Source: Kiloniellaceae bacterium
Lineage (GTDB): Bacteria > Pseudomonadota > Alphaproteobacteria > Kiloniellales > J153
NCBI GenBank assembly: GCA_021776115.1
Contig: JAJFGN010000038.1
Coordinates: 1-60,073, forward strand
Length of the DNA stretch: 60,073 bases
Direction: 5' to 3'
Part shown: one piece after another, positions 16,578 through 25,323 of the stretch
Numbering within the stretch: position 1 is the first letter of the stretch
Layout of the letters: the number at the start of each line of letters is the position of its first letter
The notes under the pieces: generated by a model
Databases searched by the model: none
What the model was told of the DNA's origin: nothing
Seen by the model: the letters and a program-made list of their open reading frames with translations, nothing else
Program-made: the position numbers and the translations under genes

Positions 16578-17690
16578 TTACTTCGCGAGCCAGGAGTTGA
16601 AACGTTCGTCCATCTCGGCCCGATTGTCGGCCCACCAGACATAGTCGAAGTTCAACGTGGTCTTGGCGTTATTCGGATCGGTCGGCATGTGCGGCTTCAT
16701 GTCGATGCCGAGATCCGCGTGTTTGCCGACCAGCGGCGCCGACGACTGACGCGCCGGGCCGTAGGAGATGAACTTCGCCTGATCGGCCAGACGCTGGGTG
16801 TCGGTCGCGAATTTCAGGTACGTCTTGACCGCGGCCAGGTTCTTGGTGCCCTTGGGGATGACCCAGCCGTCGAGATCGAAGACCTGCCAGTCCCAGAGCA
16901 TGCCGATCGGCTGTTTCTTTTCGGCGATCGCCGAGAACAAACGGCCGTTATAGGCCGACGCCATCACCACTTCGCCGTCGGCGAGAAGCTGCGGCGGCTG
17001 CGCGCCCTTGGTCCACCAGACCACTTGGTCCTTGATGGTGTCGAGCTTGGCGAAGGCCCGGTCGACGCCTTCCGGCGTGGCGAGAACCTCGTAGACCTTT
17101 TCGCCCGGAACGCCATCTGCGATCAGCGCCCATTCGAGATTGCCGATCGGCTTTTTCTCGAGCGACCGCTTGCCCGGGTATTTCTTCAAGTCGAACACGT
17201 CGGCGATCGTGGTCGGCGGCGTGCCACCCACCATGTCGGTGCGGTAACCGAAGGTGGTCGAGTAGACGATCTGCGGGATGTAGCAGTTGGTGTCGCCGGG
17301 GGTAAGCGAGCCGGGGAAGAAGTCCTTCGAGGCCGGCGTGCCGTCCGGCGCGTTGGCGAGCAGTTCGTCCGGATCGAATTCCTCGACCAAGCCCTCTTCG
17401 CAGGCGGTGATCGCGTCGGAGGCGACCATATCGACCAAGTCCCAGGTCACGTTGCCGGCTTCGACCTGGGCGCGAAGCTTGGCCAGACCCTCGGCTGAAC
17501 TATCGTCGTTGATGATCTTCACGCCCGGGTTCGCGGCCATATAGGGGTCATGATACGCCTTCTGCTGGCTGGCGGTATAAGCGCCACCCCAAGAGACGAC
17601 CGTAAGGTCAACGGCCTGCGCCTGCGCGCTCGCCGACATAACGAGCGCGGCGCCGATAACTAAAGATGTGGTTCCAAGTAATCGTTTCAT
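16578..17690 (-). CDS. Polyamine-type ABC transporter substrate-binding protein (PotD-like)
   Basis: A 370-residue periplasmic binding protein. The Sec signal peptide MKRLLGTTSLVIGAALVMSASAQAQA is followed by the mature start VDLTVVSWGGAYTASQQKAY, typical of the spermidine/putrescine-type cluster. A GGAGTT-type ribosome site precedes the ATG. The ligand cannot be fixed from sequence; polyamines or related small organics are likely. It lies between the ATPase and the permeases. Confidence 0.88.
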   Translation of the reverse strand: MKRLLGTTSLVIGAALVMSASAQAQAVDLTVVSWGGAYTASQQKAYHDPYMAANPGVKIINDDSSAEGLAKLRAQVEAGNVTWDLVDMVASDAITACEEGLVEEFDPDELLANAPDGTPASKDFFPGSLTPGDTNCYIPQIVYSTTFGYRTDMVGGTPPTTIADVFDLKKYPGKRSLEKKPIGNLEWALIADGVPGEKVYEVLATPEGVDRAFAKLDTIKDQVVWWTKGAQPPQLLADGEVVMASAYNGRLFSAIAEKKQPIGMLWDWQVFDLDGWVIPKGTKNLAAVKTYLKFATDTQRLADQAKFISYGPARQSSAPLVGKHADLGIDMKPHMPTDPNNAKTTLNFDYVWWADNRAEMDERFNSWLAK

Positions 17691-17703
17691 TAGTGAACTC
17701 CCT

Positions 17704-17737
17704 GTTTCGTTTTCTTACTAGTTTCGTTCTCTTACTA
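17704..17737. repeat. Tandem 17-base direct repeat upstream of the binding-protein gene
   Basis: GTTTCGTTTTCTTACTA (17704-17720) is followed at once by GTTTCGTTCTCTTACTA (17721-17737), one mismatch in 17. It lies 13 to 47 bases upstream of the binding-protein start, in its leader on the minus strand. It may be a regulator site, an mRNA element, or replication slippage. Confidence 0.7.
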
Positions 17738-17810
17738 AAGGATAGTGGTTGCTTGTTATTGCTTTTGGTGCCTGGTTGGTCCCCTCCGAAAATTGCCGCC
17801 ACGCCGCCGG

Positions 17811-18923
17811 TCAGGACGGCGAGTCGAGGGCCCGGCAGTCCTCGGTCTGCCAGCCGACCTTGACGTTCGCGCCGGGCACCAAGTGCACATGTCCCGCCGC
17901 GTTCGGGATCTTGACGATAAACTCGTCGTTGCCGCAGACCGACATACGCGTGCGCATGTGGTCGCCCAAATAGATCAGTTCCTGCACCCGGGCATCGAAC
18001 AGGTTCGGGCATTGGCCATTGGGCGGGTTCACCGTGACCCGTTCCGGGCGCAACGACATCGAGGTCGCGCTGCCGATGCCGTCGATGTTGACCGCGAGCG
18101 CGGTGGTCGAGCCACCCTCGATGTCGACCGTGCAGGTCGACCCATTGACCGAGCTCACCTTGCCGGAAAGCGTGTTGTTCTCACCGATGAATTGCGCGAC
18201 GAAGGCGTTCTCCGGCGCTTCGTAGAGCGCGTCGGGCGCCGCCAACTGCTGGACCACCCCGTCGTTGAACACCGCGATCCGGTTCGACATGGTCAGCGCC
18301 TCGCTCTGGTCGTGCGTGACATAGACCACGGTGACGCCGAGTTTCTCGTGGATGTGTTTGATTTCGTACTGCATCTGCTCGCGCAGTTGTTTATCGAGCG
18401 CGCCCAGGGGTTCGTCCATCAGCACCAATTTGGGATCGAAGACCAGCGCGCGGGCGACCGCGACGCGCTGCTGCTGGCCACCCGATAGTTGCGCCGGCCG
18501 GCGGCCGCCGAAAGCGCCGAGCTCGACCATGTCCAGCGCGTTTTTAACCCGGCGCGCCTGCTCGCTTTTGTTCATGCCGCGAACCTGCAGCGGGAACAGC
18601 AGGTTCTCCGCCACGGTCATGTGCGGGAACAGCGCGTAATTCTGGAACACCATGCCGATGTCGCGCTTGTGCGGCGCCACGTTGTTGATCGGGTTCTCGT
18701 CGAGGAAGATCTCGCCATGGGTTGCAGGCTCGAAGCCGGCGAGCATCATCAGGCAGGTCGTCTTGCCCGAGCCCGAGGGGCCGAGCATGGTCAGGAACTC
18801 GCCGCGCTCGATTTCGAGATTGAGATTTTTGACGACGAGCGTCTCGCCATCGTAGCTCTTCTGCACATCGACGAAGCGCACGTAATGATCGGTATTGACC
18901 TGTCCGGTCACGTGTTCTGCCAT
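17811..18923 (-). CDS. Polyamine-type ABC transporter ATP-binding protein (PotA-like)
   Basis: A 370-residue ABC ATPase. Walker A is GPSGSGKTT, the signature is LSGGQQQR, Walker B is LVLMDEPLGALD, and the switch His lies in VYVTHDQSEALT. A C-terminal TOBE-type regulatory region follows (SLRPERVTVNPPNG). It is the first gene of the importer, followed by the binding protein 120 bases later. It energises the two permeases downstream. Confidence 0.92.
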   Translation of the reverse strand: MAEHVTGQVNTDHYVRFVDVQKSYDGETLVVKNLNLEIERGEFLTMLGPSGSGKTTCLMMLAGFEPATHGEIFLDENPINNVAPHKRDIGMVFQNYALFPHMTVAENLLFPLQVRGMNKSEQARRVKNALDMVELGAFGGRRPAQLSGGQQQRVAVARALVFDPKLVLMDEPLGALDKQLREQMQYEIKHIHEKLGVTVVYVTHDQSEALTMSNRIAVFNDGVVQQLAAPDALYEAPENAFVAQFIGENNTLSGKVSSVNGSTCTVDIEGGSTTALAVNIDGIGSATSMSLRPERVTVNPPNGQCPNLFDARVQELIYLGDHMRTRMSVCGNDEFIVKIPNAAGHVHLVPGANVKVGWQTEDCRALDSPS

Positions 18924-19309
18924 CCCTGCATACCATCCCTGTCGGGCGCGCTTTCATCGCTCGCCCCGTTTTTTTGCCGGCCGAGGTTACGGTCCTCAGT
19001 CCTGCTTATCGAGTCATGCTAAAGCAATGAATCCGATATGGGAAGGACTTCCGGCGGAATATTCGCTAACTCGCCGTTGTTTCGCCTTTCCCAATACTTC
19101 CCAAGCAATCGTCAAATCCATGGCAATGGTGTCTAGTTCTCACCGTCATTGGAGTAGTTTCTTCTCCGCTGCCGTCTTGCGAGGAGGTTTTGGCGACTTA
19201 GGCGCGCTCAGGCGCCTTTTGACGCGGGTCTTCAGCACTCGATCGTCTTGATTTCGCACCCAGCCAAGAGAGGCTCAACAAAGCCGTTCTTCTCGTCTAT
19301 GCTCTGCCC
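18924..19309. other. Intergenic region between divergent importer and nitrilase genes
   Basis: About 386 bases with no convincing gene. It must hold the promoters for the minus-strand importer and the plus-strand amidase. It also contains a small terminator-like hairpin on the plus strand at 19200-19220, which would have to end a short transcript begun inside this gap. No recognisable operator was found. Confidence 0.6.
19200..19220 (+). terminator. Possible intrinsic terminator
   Basis: Six-base stem AGGCGC/GCGCCT with a 6-base loop followed by TTTT. The stem is short and no gene is visible directly upstream, so this is weak. Confidence 0.35.
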
Positions 19310-20155
19310 ATGAGTACGCCCTTCAAGGCCGCCTGCATCCAGAACTGCGCGACCCCCGATGTCGCGCACAACATTGAAGTGACCTTGCGCCTGATGCGCG
19401 AAGCGGCCGCGGCCGGGGCCGAGCTCGTCTGCTTGCCCGAGTATTTCTCCGGCATCGAGACCCGCGACGGTCTGCTCCATCCGGCCGCGTTTCCCGAGGA
19501 GTCGCATCCGGTCCTTCCGGCGTTCGCGGCGGCGGCGCGGGACCAGGGGGTCTGGGTGCACCTGGGGTCTCTCGGCGTGAGCGGACCGGACGGGCGGATC
19601 ATGAATCGGGGCTACGTTCTGACGCCTAGCGGCGAAATCGCGGCCCGCTACGACAAGATCCACCTTTTCGACGTTAACCTGGGCGTGGGCAAAGAGTACC
19701 GCGAATCCGCCACCGTGGCGCCGGGCGACGCGGCGGTCGTCGTGACCCTACCCTGGACGGCGATGGGTCTGAGTATTTGTTACGACCTGCGCTTTGCCGC
19801 GCTTTACCGGAACCTGGCGCAGGCGGGCGCGCGCGTCCTCACGGTTCCCGCCGCCTTCACCCGGATAACCGGGCAGGCGCATTGGCACATCCTGAACCGG
19901 GCCCGGGCGATCGAGACTGGCAGCTATGTGATTTCGCCATGCCAGTTCGGGACCCTGGCCGGTGGCGGCGAATGCTATGGCCACTCGCTGATCGTCGATC
20001 CCTGGGGCGAGGTGCTGGCCGATGGCGGCGAGGACGAGGGCTTCGTCGTCGCGGAAATCGATCCGGCCAAGGCCGAGGCGGCGCGCGAACGCATCCCGGC
20101 CTTGCAACACGACCGCCCCTTTGAGACGGCAAGCCTGAGCGCGGCCGCGCAGTAG
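19310..20155 (+). CDS. Carbon-nitrogen hydrolase (nitrilase superfamily amidase)
   Basis: A 281-residue cytoplasmic amidase. The catalytic triad is complete: Glu44 in LVCLPEYF, Lys116 in ARYDKIHLFDV and Cys157 in GLSICYDLRF. The pattern is closest to the Nit1/Nit2 branch, whose members hydrolyse deaminated glutathione or omega-amides such as 2-oxoglutaramate. It is followed after 157 bases by a glutamine-synthetase-family gene, which fits a role in amide or glutamine-derived nitrogen turnover. Confidence 0.88.
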   Translation: MSTPFKAACIQNCATPDVAHNIEVTLRLMREAAAAGAELVCLPEYFSGIETRDGLLHPAAFPEESHPVLPAFAAAARDQGVWVHLGSLGVSGPDGRIMNRGYVLTPSGEIAARYDKIHLFDVNLGVGKEYRESATVAPGDAAVVVTLPWTAMGLSICYDLRFAALYRNLAQAGARVLTVPAAFTRITGQAHWHILNRARAIETGSYVISPCQFGTLAGGGECYGHSLIVDPWGEVLADGGEDEGFVVAEIDPAKAEAARERIPALQHDRPFETASLSAAAQ

Positions 20156-20312
20156 GTGGATCCCGGCTTTTCACAACGCGATTGAGCGGAGATGAAGATA
20201 AAGTCTTGAGGTCGTGTCGCTTCGCGGCCAAGATCGCTGTTCACTGGAGGAAACGATTTTTCTTCTAGTGACAGTCTAAGGGGAAGAGTTTTCGACAGGG
20301 AGAGCGATCGAG

Positions 20313-21617
20313 ATGGCACTGGATCTGGCTAAGGCCGCCCAGGAAAAGGGCATCAAGTACTTCCTTATCAGCTTCGTCGACATGTTCGGCGTGACGCGGG
20401 CCAAGCTGGTGCCGGCACGTGCGATCGGCGCCATGCAAAAGGACGGCGCGGGATTCGCCGGCTTCGCGGCGTGGCTGGATATGACCCCGGCGCACCCGGA
20501 CATGTTCGGGATTCCCGATCCAAGCAGCCTGATTCAACTGCCCTGGAAGCCGGAGGTCGCCTGGCTCGCCTCCGATCTATGGATGGACGGCAAGCCCGTC
20601 GAAGCGTCGCCGCGGGTCATGCTCAAGCGTCAGATAGAGGCGGCGGCCAAGAAGGGCTATCGCATGAAGACCGGCGTCGAATGCGAATACTTTCTGATCA
20701 ATCGGGACGGCACGACTCTCTCTGACGAGCGCGATACCCAGGCCAAGCCTTGTTACGATCAGTCCGCCCTGATGCGCCGCTACGACGTTATCAGCGCGAT
20801 CTGCGACGCCATGATCGAGCTCGGTTGGAACCCCTATCAAAACGATCACGAGGACGCCAACGGCCAGTTCGAAATGAACTGGGACTATGACGACGCGCTG
20901 ACCACGGCCGACCGCCACGTGTTTTTCAAATACATGGTCAAGACCCTGGCGGAAGCGAGCGGCATGCGCGCGACCTTCATGCCCAAGCCCTTCACCGACC
21001 TGACCGGCAACGGCTGCCATTGCCATGTTTCCTTGTGGGACAAGACGGGTAAGAAAAACCTGTTCAGCGGCCGCGACGAGATGGGCTTGTCGGCACTCGC
21101 CTATCATTTTCTGGGTGGTGTCATGCATTCCGCCGAGGCGCTGACCGCGTTCTTCAATCCGACCGTCAACAGCTACAAGCGGATCAACGCCCCGCGCACG
21201 ATCTCGGGCGCGACCTGGGCGCCCAACACGATCACTTACGGCGGTAACAACCGCACCCACATGGTACGCATCCCCGACGCGGGACGATTAGAGTTCCGCC
21301 TCATGGACGGCGCGGCGAATCCCTACCTGATGCAGGCGAGCTTGCTGGCGGCGGGCCTCGACGGTATCGCCACCAAGCGCGATCCCGGCAAGCGCCTGGA
21401 CATCGATATGTACGCCGACGGCCACAAGGTGCGCGGCGCCAAGAAACTGCCGCTCAACCTGCTCGATGCCCTGCGCAGCCTGGAAAAGGACAAGGTGCTG
21501 CGCGATGCCATGGGTAAGGATTCGATCGATAGTTACATCAAGCTTCGCATGCAGGAATGGTACAGCTTCAAACGCTACTTGAGCCAGTGGGAACGCGACC
21601 ACACCTTGGATTGTTGA
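20313..21617 (+). CDS. glnT: Type III glutamine synthetase family protein (GlnT-like)
   Basis: A 434-residue glutamine-synthetase-fold ligase. The N-terminal beta-Grasp part reads MALDLAKAAQEKGIKYFLIS. Catalytic motifs include VECEYFLI, FEMNWDYDDALTTADRH, NGCHCHVSLWD and the ATP-region NRTHMVRIPDAGRLEFRLMDGAANPY. It is the rhizobial GlnT group, which also includes gamma-glutamylmethylamide synthetase used in methylamine assimilation, so the amine substrate could be ammonia or methylamine. A GGGAGAGCG ribosome site precedes the ATG. Confidence 0.85.
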   Translation: MALDLAKAAQEKGIKYFLISFVDMFGVTRAKLVPARAIGAMQKDGAGFAGFAAWLDMTPAHPDMFGIPDPSSLIQLPWKPEVAWLASDLWMDGKPVEASPRVMLKRQIEAAAKKGYRMKTGVECEYFLINRDGTTLSDERDTQAKPCYDQSALMRRYDVISAICDAMIELGWNPYQNDHEDANGQFEMNWDYDDALTTADRHVFFKYMVKTLAEASGMRATFMPKPFTDLTGNGCHCHVSLWDKTGKKNLFSGRDEMGLSALAYHFLGGVMHSAEALTAFFNPTVNSYKRINAPRTISGATWAPNTITYGGNNRTHMVRIPDAGRLEFRLMDGAANPYLMQASLLAAGLDGIATKRDPGKRLDIDMYADGHKVRGAKKLPLNLLDALRSLEKDKVLRDAMGKDSIDSYIKLRMQEWYSFKRYLSQWERDHTLDC

Positions 21618-21651
21618 GGCGCTTCGCCTCGGTCCCGCGGAGTTACACGCC

Positions 21652-22164
21652 ATGAGTATCCGTACCGCCCTTGGCGGCTTGCCCGCCTGGCCCGCCTTGG
21701 TGATCGCACCGGCTTTGATCCTAGGCATTGGCGCGATGAGCTACGGCCCCGCCTACCAACAGTGCACGCGCCTCGCCGAGGCACGGGCCGGATTTACCGC
21801 GGCGGTCGAGCGCGCGGCCCAAGCTGGCGATCGCTCTCTACGACTGGACCAGGCCATCGCGGACAGGGCGTGGGACCAGGTGCGCATTTTGCAGGACGTG
21901 CAGGCCGATGGGGAGCTGCTCGATTGCCCCTTCGGTTGGGATCTGACGAAGGGGGAACGGCGGGCGATGATTGCTCAGGGTCAACTGGGAATCCTAGCCT
22001 TCGCCAAGGCCGGGGAGGTTGTCGACTACGTCGAATTCCGCAGCGATCTACATCGCTTTGACGTCGGCGACGAGATACTCGCGCGCGCCGCTGCGGTCTT
22101 TACCGTCGAGACGGGGGAAGGCGGGGTGTCCTTCGTCCTTCGTCCTGCGCCCGGCGGCCTCTAA
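21652..22164 (+). CDS. Uncharacterised single-pass membrane protein
   Basis: A 170-residue protein that I do not recognise. One hydrophobic segment (WPALVIAPALILGIGAMSYG, about residues 12-31) anchors or exports it, followed by an acidic helical stretch with two Cys (YQQCTRLAE and LLDCPFGWD). It lies 34 bases after glnT on the same strand and could be co-transcribed. Reading frame and codon use look real. No function assigned. Confidence 0.6.
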   Translation: MSIRTALGGLPAWPALVIAPALILGIGAMSYGPAYQQCTRLAEARAGFTAAVERAAQAGDRSLRLDQAIADRAWDQVRILQDVQADGELLDCPFGWDLTKGERRAMIAQGQLGILAFAKAGEVVDYVEFRSDLHRFDVGDEILARAAAVFTVETGEGGVSFVLRPAPGGL

Positions 22165-22181
22165 GCCGTGATGTATTTCAC

Positions 22182-23054
22182 CTAAGCCGACAGCACCGCG
22201 ACCCCGGCGAAAATCAGCGCGATGCCCGCCCATTGAACGGCAGCCACGGCTTCCTTGAGAAAAACCCGCGCCAAGACGACCGTAACCGCGCCGAAAGATG
22301 ACGACGCCACCGTTGCGATTTCGGCCTGGGGCTGGTGGCCCGCGATGATGACGGCGACAAGGGCTAAAGAATCCAGCAAGCCCATGACAACAAGCAGAAT
22401 CCACCAGCGGCCGTAGCGGCCGAGGCGAGTTGCGCCGTTAGGGCGTCGTGCCAGGCAAGCGATTGTGACCGCCGCCAGACCGAAGAGGCGGGCCAGCCAG
22501 GTCGTTTCCACTTCGCCATAGAGGGGCGCGGCGTATTGGCCCGCGGTCAAGGAACACGCAAAGCCAAGGCCGGCGAGCAGCGCGTAGATGAGGGTTGGTA
22601 TACTAGCGCGGCCGTTTTGGGGTTGGCCGGGCGCCGGCGCGGTATCTCCCTGGCGGGCGACCACCGCGACGCCCAGAACCACGGACGCCATCGCCAGCCA
22701 TTCGCCGGGCGTCGGTCGCGCGCCCACGAACGCCGCGAAGGCGACCGCGTAGATCGGGTAGGCGCCGACGATGGGAGCGACGACAGCGATTGGGCCGGCG
22801 GAAAGGGCCGCGAACAGCCAGATCGTGGCGAGCGCGAAACTAATGCCGGTGAGGGCGGGCAACCATAGGTGCTGCGGTTGAAGCGCCGGTGGCGCGCCCG
22901 CGGCGGCGAGCCACAATGACAGCCAAACCAGGCCGGCCAAGGTCACGCCGAAGACAGCATGGGAGGCGCCGATCTCGCGGCTGGGAAAGCGCGCGGCAAA
23001 GTCGTGCGTGCCCCAGGCCAGCGCCGCCATGAGACCCAGAAGCGCCGGATTCAT
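22182..23054 (-). CDS. EamA-family (DMT) transporter
   Basis: A 290-residue inner-membrane protein with about ten hydrophobic segments in two EamA-type halves, typical of drug/metabolite exporters. The first half starts MNPALLGLMAALAWGTHDFAARF and the second near ALLAGLGFACSLTAGQYAAP. The frame extends upstream to 23189, but those residues are not hydrophobic; the ATG at 23054 starts right at the first membrane helix. Substrate unknown. It converges with the gene ending at 22164. Confidence 0.85.
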   Translation of the reverse strand: MNPALLGLMAALAWGTHDFAARFPSREIGASHAVFGVTLAGLVWLSLWLAAAGAPPALQPQHLWLPALTGISFALATIWLFAALSAGPIAVVAPIVGAYPIYAVAFAAFVGARPTPGEWLAMASVVLGVAVVARQGDTAPAPGQPQNGRASIPTLIYALLAGLGFACSLTAGQYAAPLYGEVETTWLARLFGLAAVTIACLARRPNGATRLGRYGRWWILLVVMGLLDSLALVAVIIAGHQPQAEIATVASSSFGAVTVVLARVFLKEAVAAVQWAGIALIFAGVAVLSA

Positions 23055-23194
23055 CGCGTGGTTTTCATGTCCATGCCAGGCACCATAAACGGCCTCGGTT
23101 TCTCGCCCCAGGAGAATTCGGCTGGACTCTGGTGCCGCCAATGCGCCCCTCGGAACGGTCGCCCAAACCAGATTCTTGGTGTAGGACACGCGCC

Positions 23195-24316
23195 ATGAAC
23201 GCCTCGCATCGCTGCTTTGTCCTGGTTTTGGCCGGCCTGTTCGCCGTGGAGTGGATTGTCCTCGCGGTCGCTCCGTATGACCGCGCCGATTGGGTTTTGG
23301 AGAACGTCCTGGTCGGCGTATTTGCGGCCGCGCTCGTCGCTAGCTATCGCCGCTTTCCATTCTCGCGCGCCTCCTACACGCTCATCTTCCTTTTCATGTG
23401 CCTGCATCTGGTGGGCGCGCACTACACCTACGCCGAAGTTCCCTACAATGCTTGGACTGAGAGCCTGTTCGGCCGATCTTTCAACGATATGCTCGGTTGG
23501 CAGCGGAATCATTTCGATCGTTTGGTGCATTTTTTGTATGGGTTGCTTCTGGCCTATCCGTTGCGCGAAATTTTCGTGAGGATCGTGAACGTACGGGGAT
23601 TTTGGAGCTATTTGCTGCCCCTCGATCTGACCATGTCGACCTCGATGATATACGAACTCGTCGAATGGGGTGCGGCGGAAATCTTTGGCGGCGAATTGGG
23701 AATGGCCTATCTGGGAACGCAGGGCGATGTTTGGGACGCTCATAAAGACATGGCACTCGCCAGCCTGGGCGCCGCGATAGCCATGGCGATCGCCGTGCTA
23801 AGCAGCAGGGCCTTGCGCCGGGACTTCGCCTGGGAATGGGTCGACAGCCTGAAGGTAAAGCGCGAGCTGCCCGGGCGAAGCTCGGATCGGGCGCTTGCGC
23901 TGATCGGGTTAACGGTGTGCCAGGTCGCGGCGCGGGGGTGGCACCCGGTCGTATCCGGCAATCGGCGGACCGGAAATTTCGCGCACCAGTTTGGCCACGA
24001 TCGCCCTGGCGAAGTCCCGATAGTCCTTGGCCGGGACGACAAAGGCGCCGGGCCCGTCGATTATCTCGGCCTCATAGTACTGGTCGAGATTCCTGTCCTC
24101 GTTCATGATCGCCAGGCCGTTGATCGTCACGCCTTGCGCCACCGCGATCGCGCGCATCAAGTCGGGGGCGATGCCGTCGTTTGTGCGGCCGTCTCCGGAC
24201 ACGTCGATCACCTTGCGCCGGCCCTCGAAGGCGTTGAGGCTCAATTCCTGCAGCGACTTTTTTATCGCTTCGCCGATCGCCGTGCCGCCGCCCGTCGTCA
24301 GGCGTGGCGCCGCTAG
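23195..24316 (+). CDS. DUF2238 (YjdF-like) membrane protein with antisense run-on C-terminus
   Basis: A frame of 373 codons in which only the first 205 or so residues look like protein. These form a five-to-six-segment membrane protein of the DUF2238/YjdF family, including GAHYTYAEVPY, NHFDRLVHFLYGLL and GTQGDVWDAHKDMALASLGA. Family members stop soon after that last segment. Here no stop occurs, and the frame runs about 408 bases antisense through the 3' half of the DUF1194 gene, giving a His/Arg/Val-rich tail with no family features. The core call is good; the real 3' end is uncertain. Confidence 0.7.
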   Translation: MNASHRCFVLVLAGLFAVEWIVLAVAPYDRADWVLENVLVGVFAAALVASYRRFPFSRASYTLIFLFMCLHLVGAHYTYAEVPYNAWTESLFGRSFNDMLGWQRNHFDRLVHFLYGLLLAYPLREIFVRIVNVRGFWSYLLPLDLTMSTSMIYELVEWGAAEIFGGELGMAYLGTQGDVWDAHKDMALASLGAAIAMAIAVLSSRALRRDFAWEWVDSLKVKRELPGRSSDRALALIGLTVCQVAARGWHPVVSGNRRTGNFAHQFGHDRPGEVPIVLGRDDKGAGPVDYLGLIVLVEIPVLVHDRQAVDRHALRHRDRAHQVGGDAVVCAAVSGHVDHLAPALEGVEAQFLQRLFYRFADRRAAARRQAWRR

Positions 24317-24658
24317 GAGTCGATCGGCAAAGGCCGTCGCGGATACGTCGTCGAAGACACGCGTCCAAGCGACAGCGACCACCTGCTGATCGGGTCTGGA
24401 CCATTGCAAGAGCGTGACCGCAATTCCGCCGTGGCCGGCCGCACTGATCGCCTCCAAGACGGCCGGGGTCCGGAACGCCTTGGCCAGGCCCTTCATCTGA
24501 AGCGCGAACTCGGTTCTGTCGACACTGGCGGAGGTGTCGACCGCCAGGACCAGCTCAAGCTCGACGACTTCCGCCCAGGCGGGGTGTGCGCACAGTAGTA
24601 GGGTGGGGAAGACAAGCGCGACAACGAGAACTATCCGGTGCTTTGCCGCCGCGTGCAT
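23909..24658 (-). CDS. DUF1194 von Willebrand A-like secreted protein
   Basis: A 249-residue protein with a Sec signal peptide (MHAAAKHRIVLVVALVFPTLLLCAHPAWA) and a VWA-like domain starting ELELVLAVDTSASVD. The metal site motif DxSxS is DTSAS, and a second loop Asp is in VIDVSGDGRTNDG. DUF1194 proteins are common in alphaproteobacteria and of unknown function. Its 3' half is overlapped antisense by the DUF2238 reading frame. Confidence 0.85.
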   Translation of the reverse strand: MHAAAKHRIVLVVALVFPTLLLCAHPAWAEVVELELVLAVDTSASVDRTEFALQMKGLAKAFRTPAVLEAISAAGHGGIAVTLLQWSRPDQQVVAVAWTRVFDDVSATAFADRLLAAPRLTTGGGTAIGEAIKKSLQELSLNAFEGRRKVIDVSGDGRTNDGIAPDLMRAIAVAQGVTINGLAIMNEDRNLDQYYEAEIIDGPGAFVVPAKDYRDFARAIVAKLVREISGPPIAGYDRVPPPRRDLAHR

Positions 24659-24767
24659 ACGCGAAGTCTAGCTTACCGGGTTTGCGGCGGCCAAGAGACG
24701 AACACGCGCTTGTGAGAGCTTGGTCGGGCCGCTGGTCCTGTCCGCGCGCTTGTGGCATTCCTGGTCC

Positions 24768-25310
24768 ATGACCGAGGGTAGCGACAATCCTTTCTGGGCC
24801 TACTCGCTAACGCTTTATGTACGCGCGGGCGTGACCACGGCCTGTCTCGATTTACAGGAGCGGCTGGATCTGGATGTGAATCTGTTGTTGTTCTGTTGTT
24901 GGGCCGGCAGCCAGGGCCGGACCTTGAGCGAGTCGGAGGTCGAAGACCTGATCGCCGCCACGAGCGGTTGGCGCGAGCAGGTTGTGCGGCCTCTGCGCGG
25001 CGCGCGGCGCTGGCTCAAGGAAAGTGCGCCGGATCTGGGGCCCGCCGCCGCCGACTTGCGCGAAGACATCAAGGCGAGCGAACTAGCGGCCGAGGCAATT
25101 CAACAAGCGCTTATGCACCGGACCTTGTCGGTACCCGCCGGCGTGCCCTTGCCCGACGCCATGGCCTCGAATTTGCGCGCGTATTTGGCGGCTTGCGGAT
25201 GCCGTCCTGTGGCCACGGATATCGGTTCCTTGGCCGATTTGTTGCGCGGCGCCTGTCCAAGCCTAGAGCCTAGTCAGGCGCGGCGCTTGATTGCCGGCGA
25301 GGCCGGCTAA
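24768..25310 (+). CDS. TIGR02444 family protein
   Basis: A 180-residue cytoplasmic protein of the conserved but uncharacterised TIGR02444 group. The signature N-terminal half is NPFWAYSLTLYVRAGVTTAC, followed by DLDVNLLLFCCWAG and WREQVVRPLRGARRWLK. The ATG at 24768 fits that start; the frame is open 16 codons further up without conservation. It converges on ubiX with 13 bases between them. Confidence 0.82.
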   Translation: MTEGSDNPFWAYSLTLYVRAGVTTACLDLQERLDLDVNLLLFCCWAGSQGRTLSESEVEDLIAATSGWREQVVRPLRGARRWLKESAPDLGPAAADLREDIKASELAAEAIQQALMHRTLSVPAGVPLPDAMASNLRAYLAACGCRPVATDIGSLADLLRGACPSLEPSQARRLIAGEAG

Positions 25311-25323
25311 ATTCATTTTTCGG

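Noticed and set aside
18895-19251. 118-codon frame in the importer/nitrilase gap
   Set aside because: Begins inside the ATPase gene on the other strand, composition Ser/Arg/Cys-rich, no homology features or ribosome site.
20156-20312. Sigma-54 or NtrC-type promoter before glnT
   Set aside because: I looked for GG-N10-GC elements and found none with convincing spacing.
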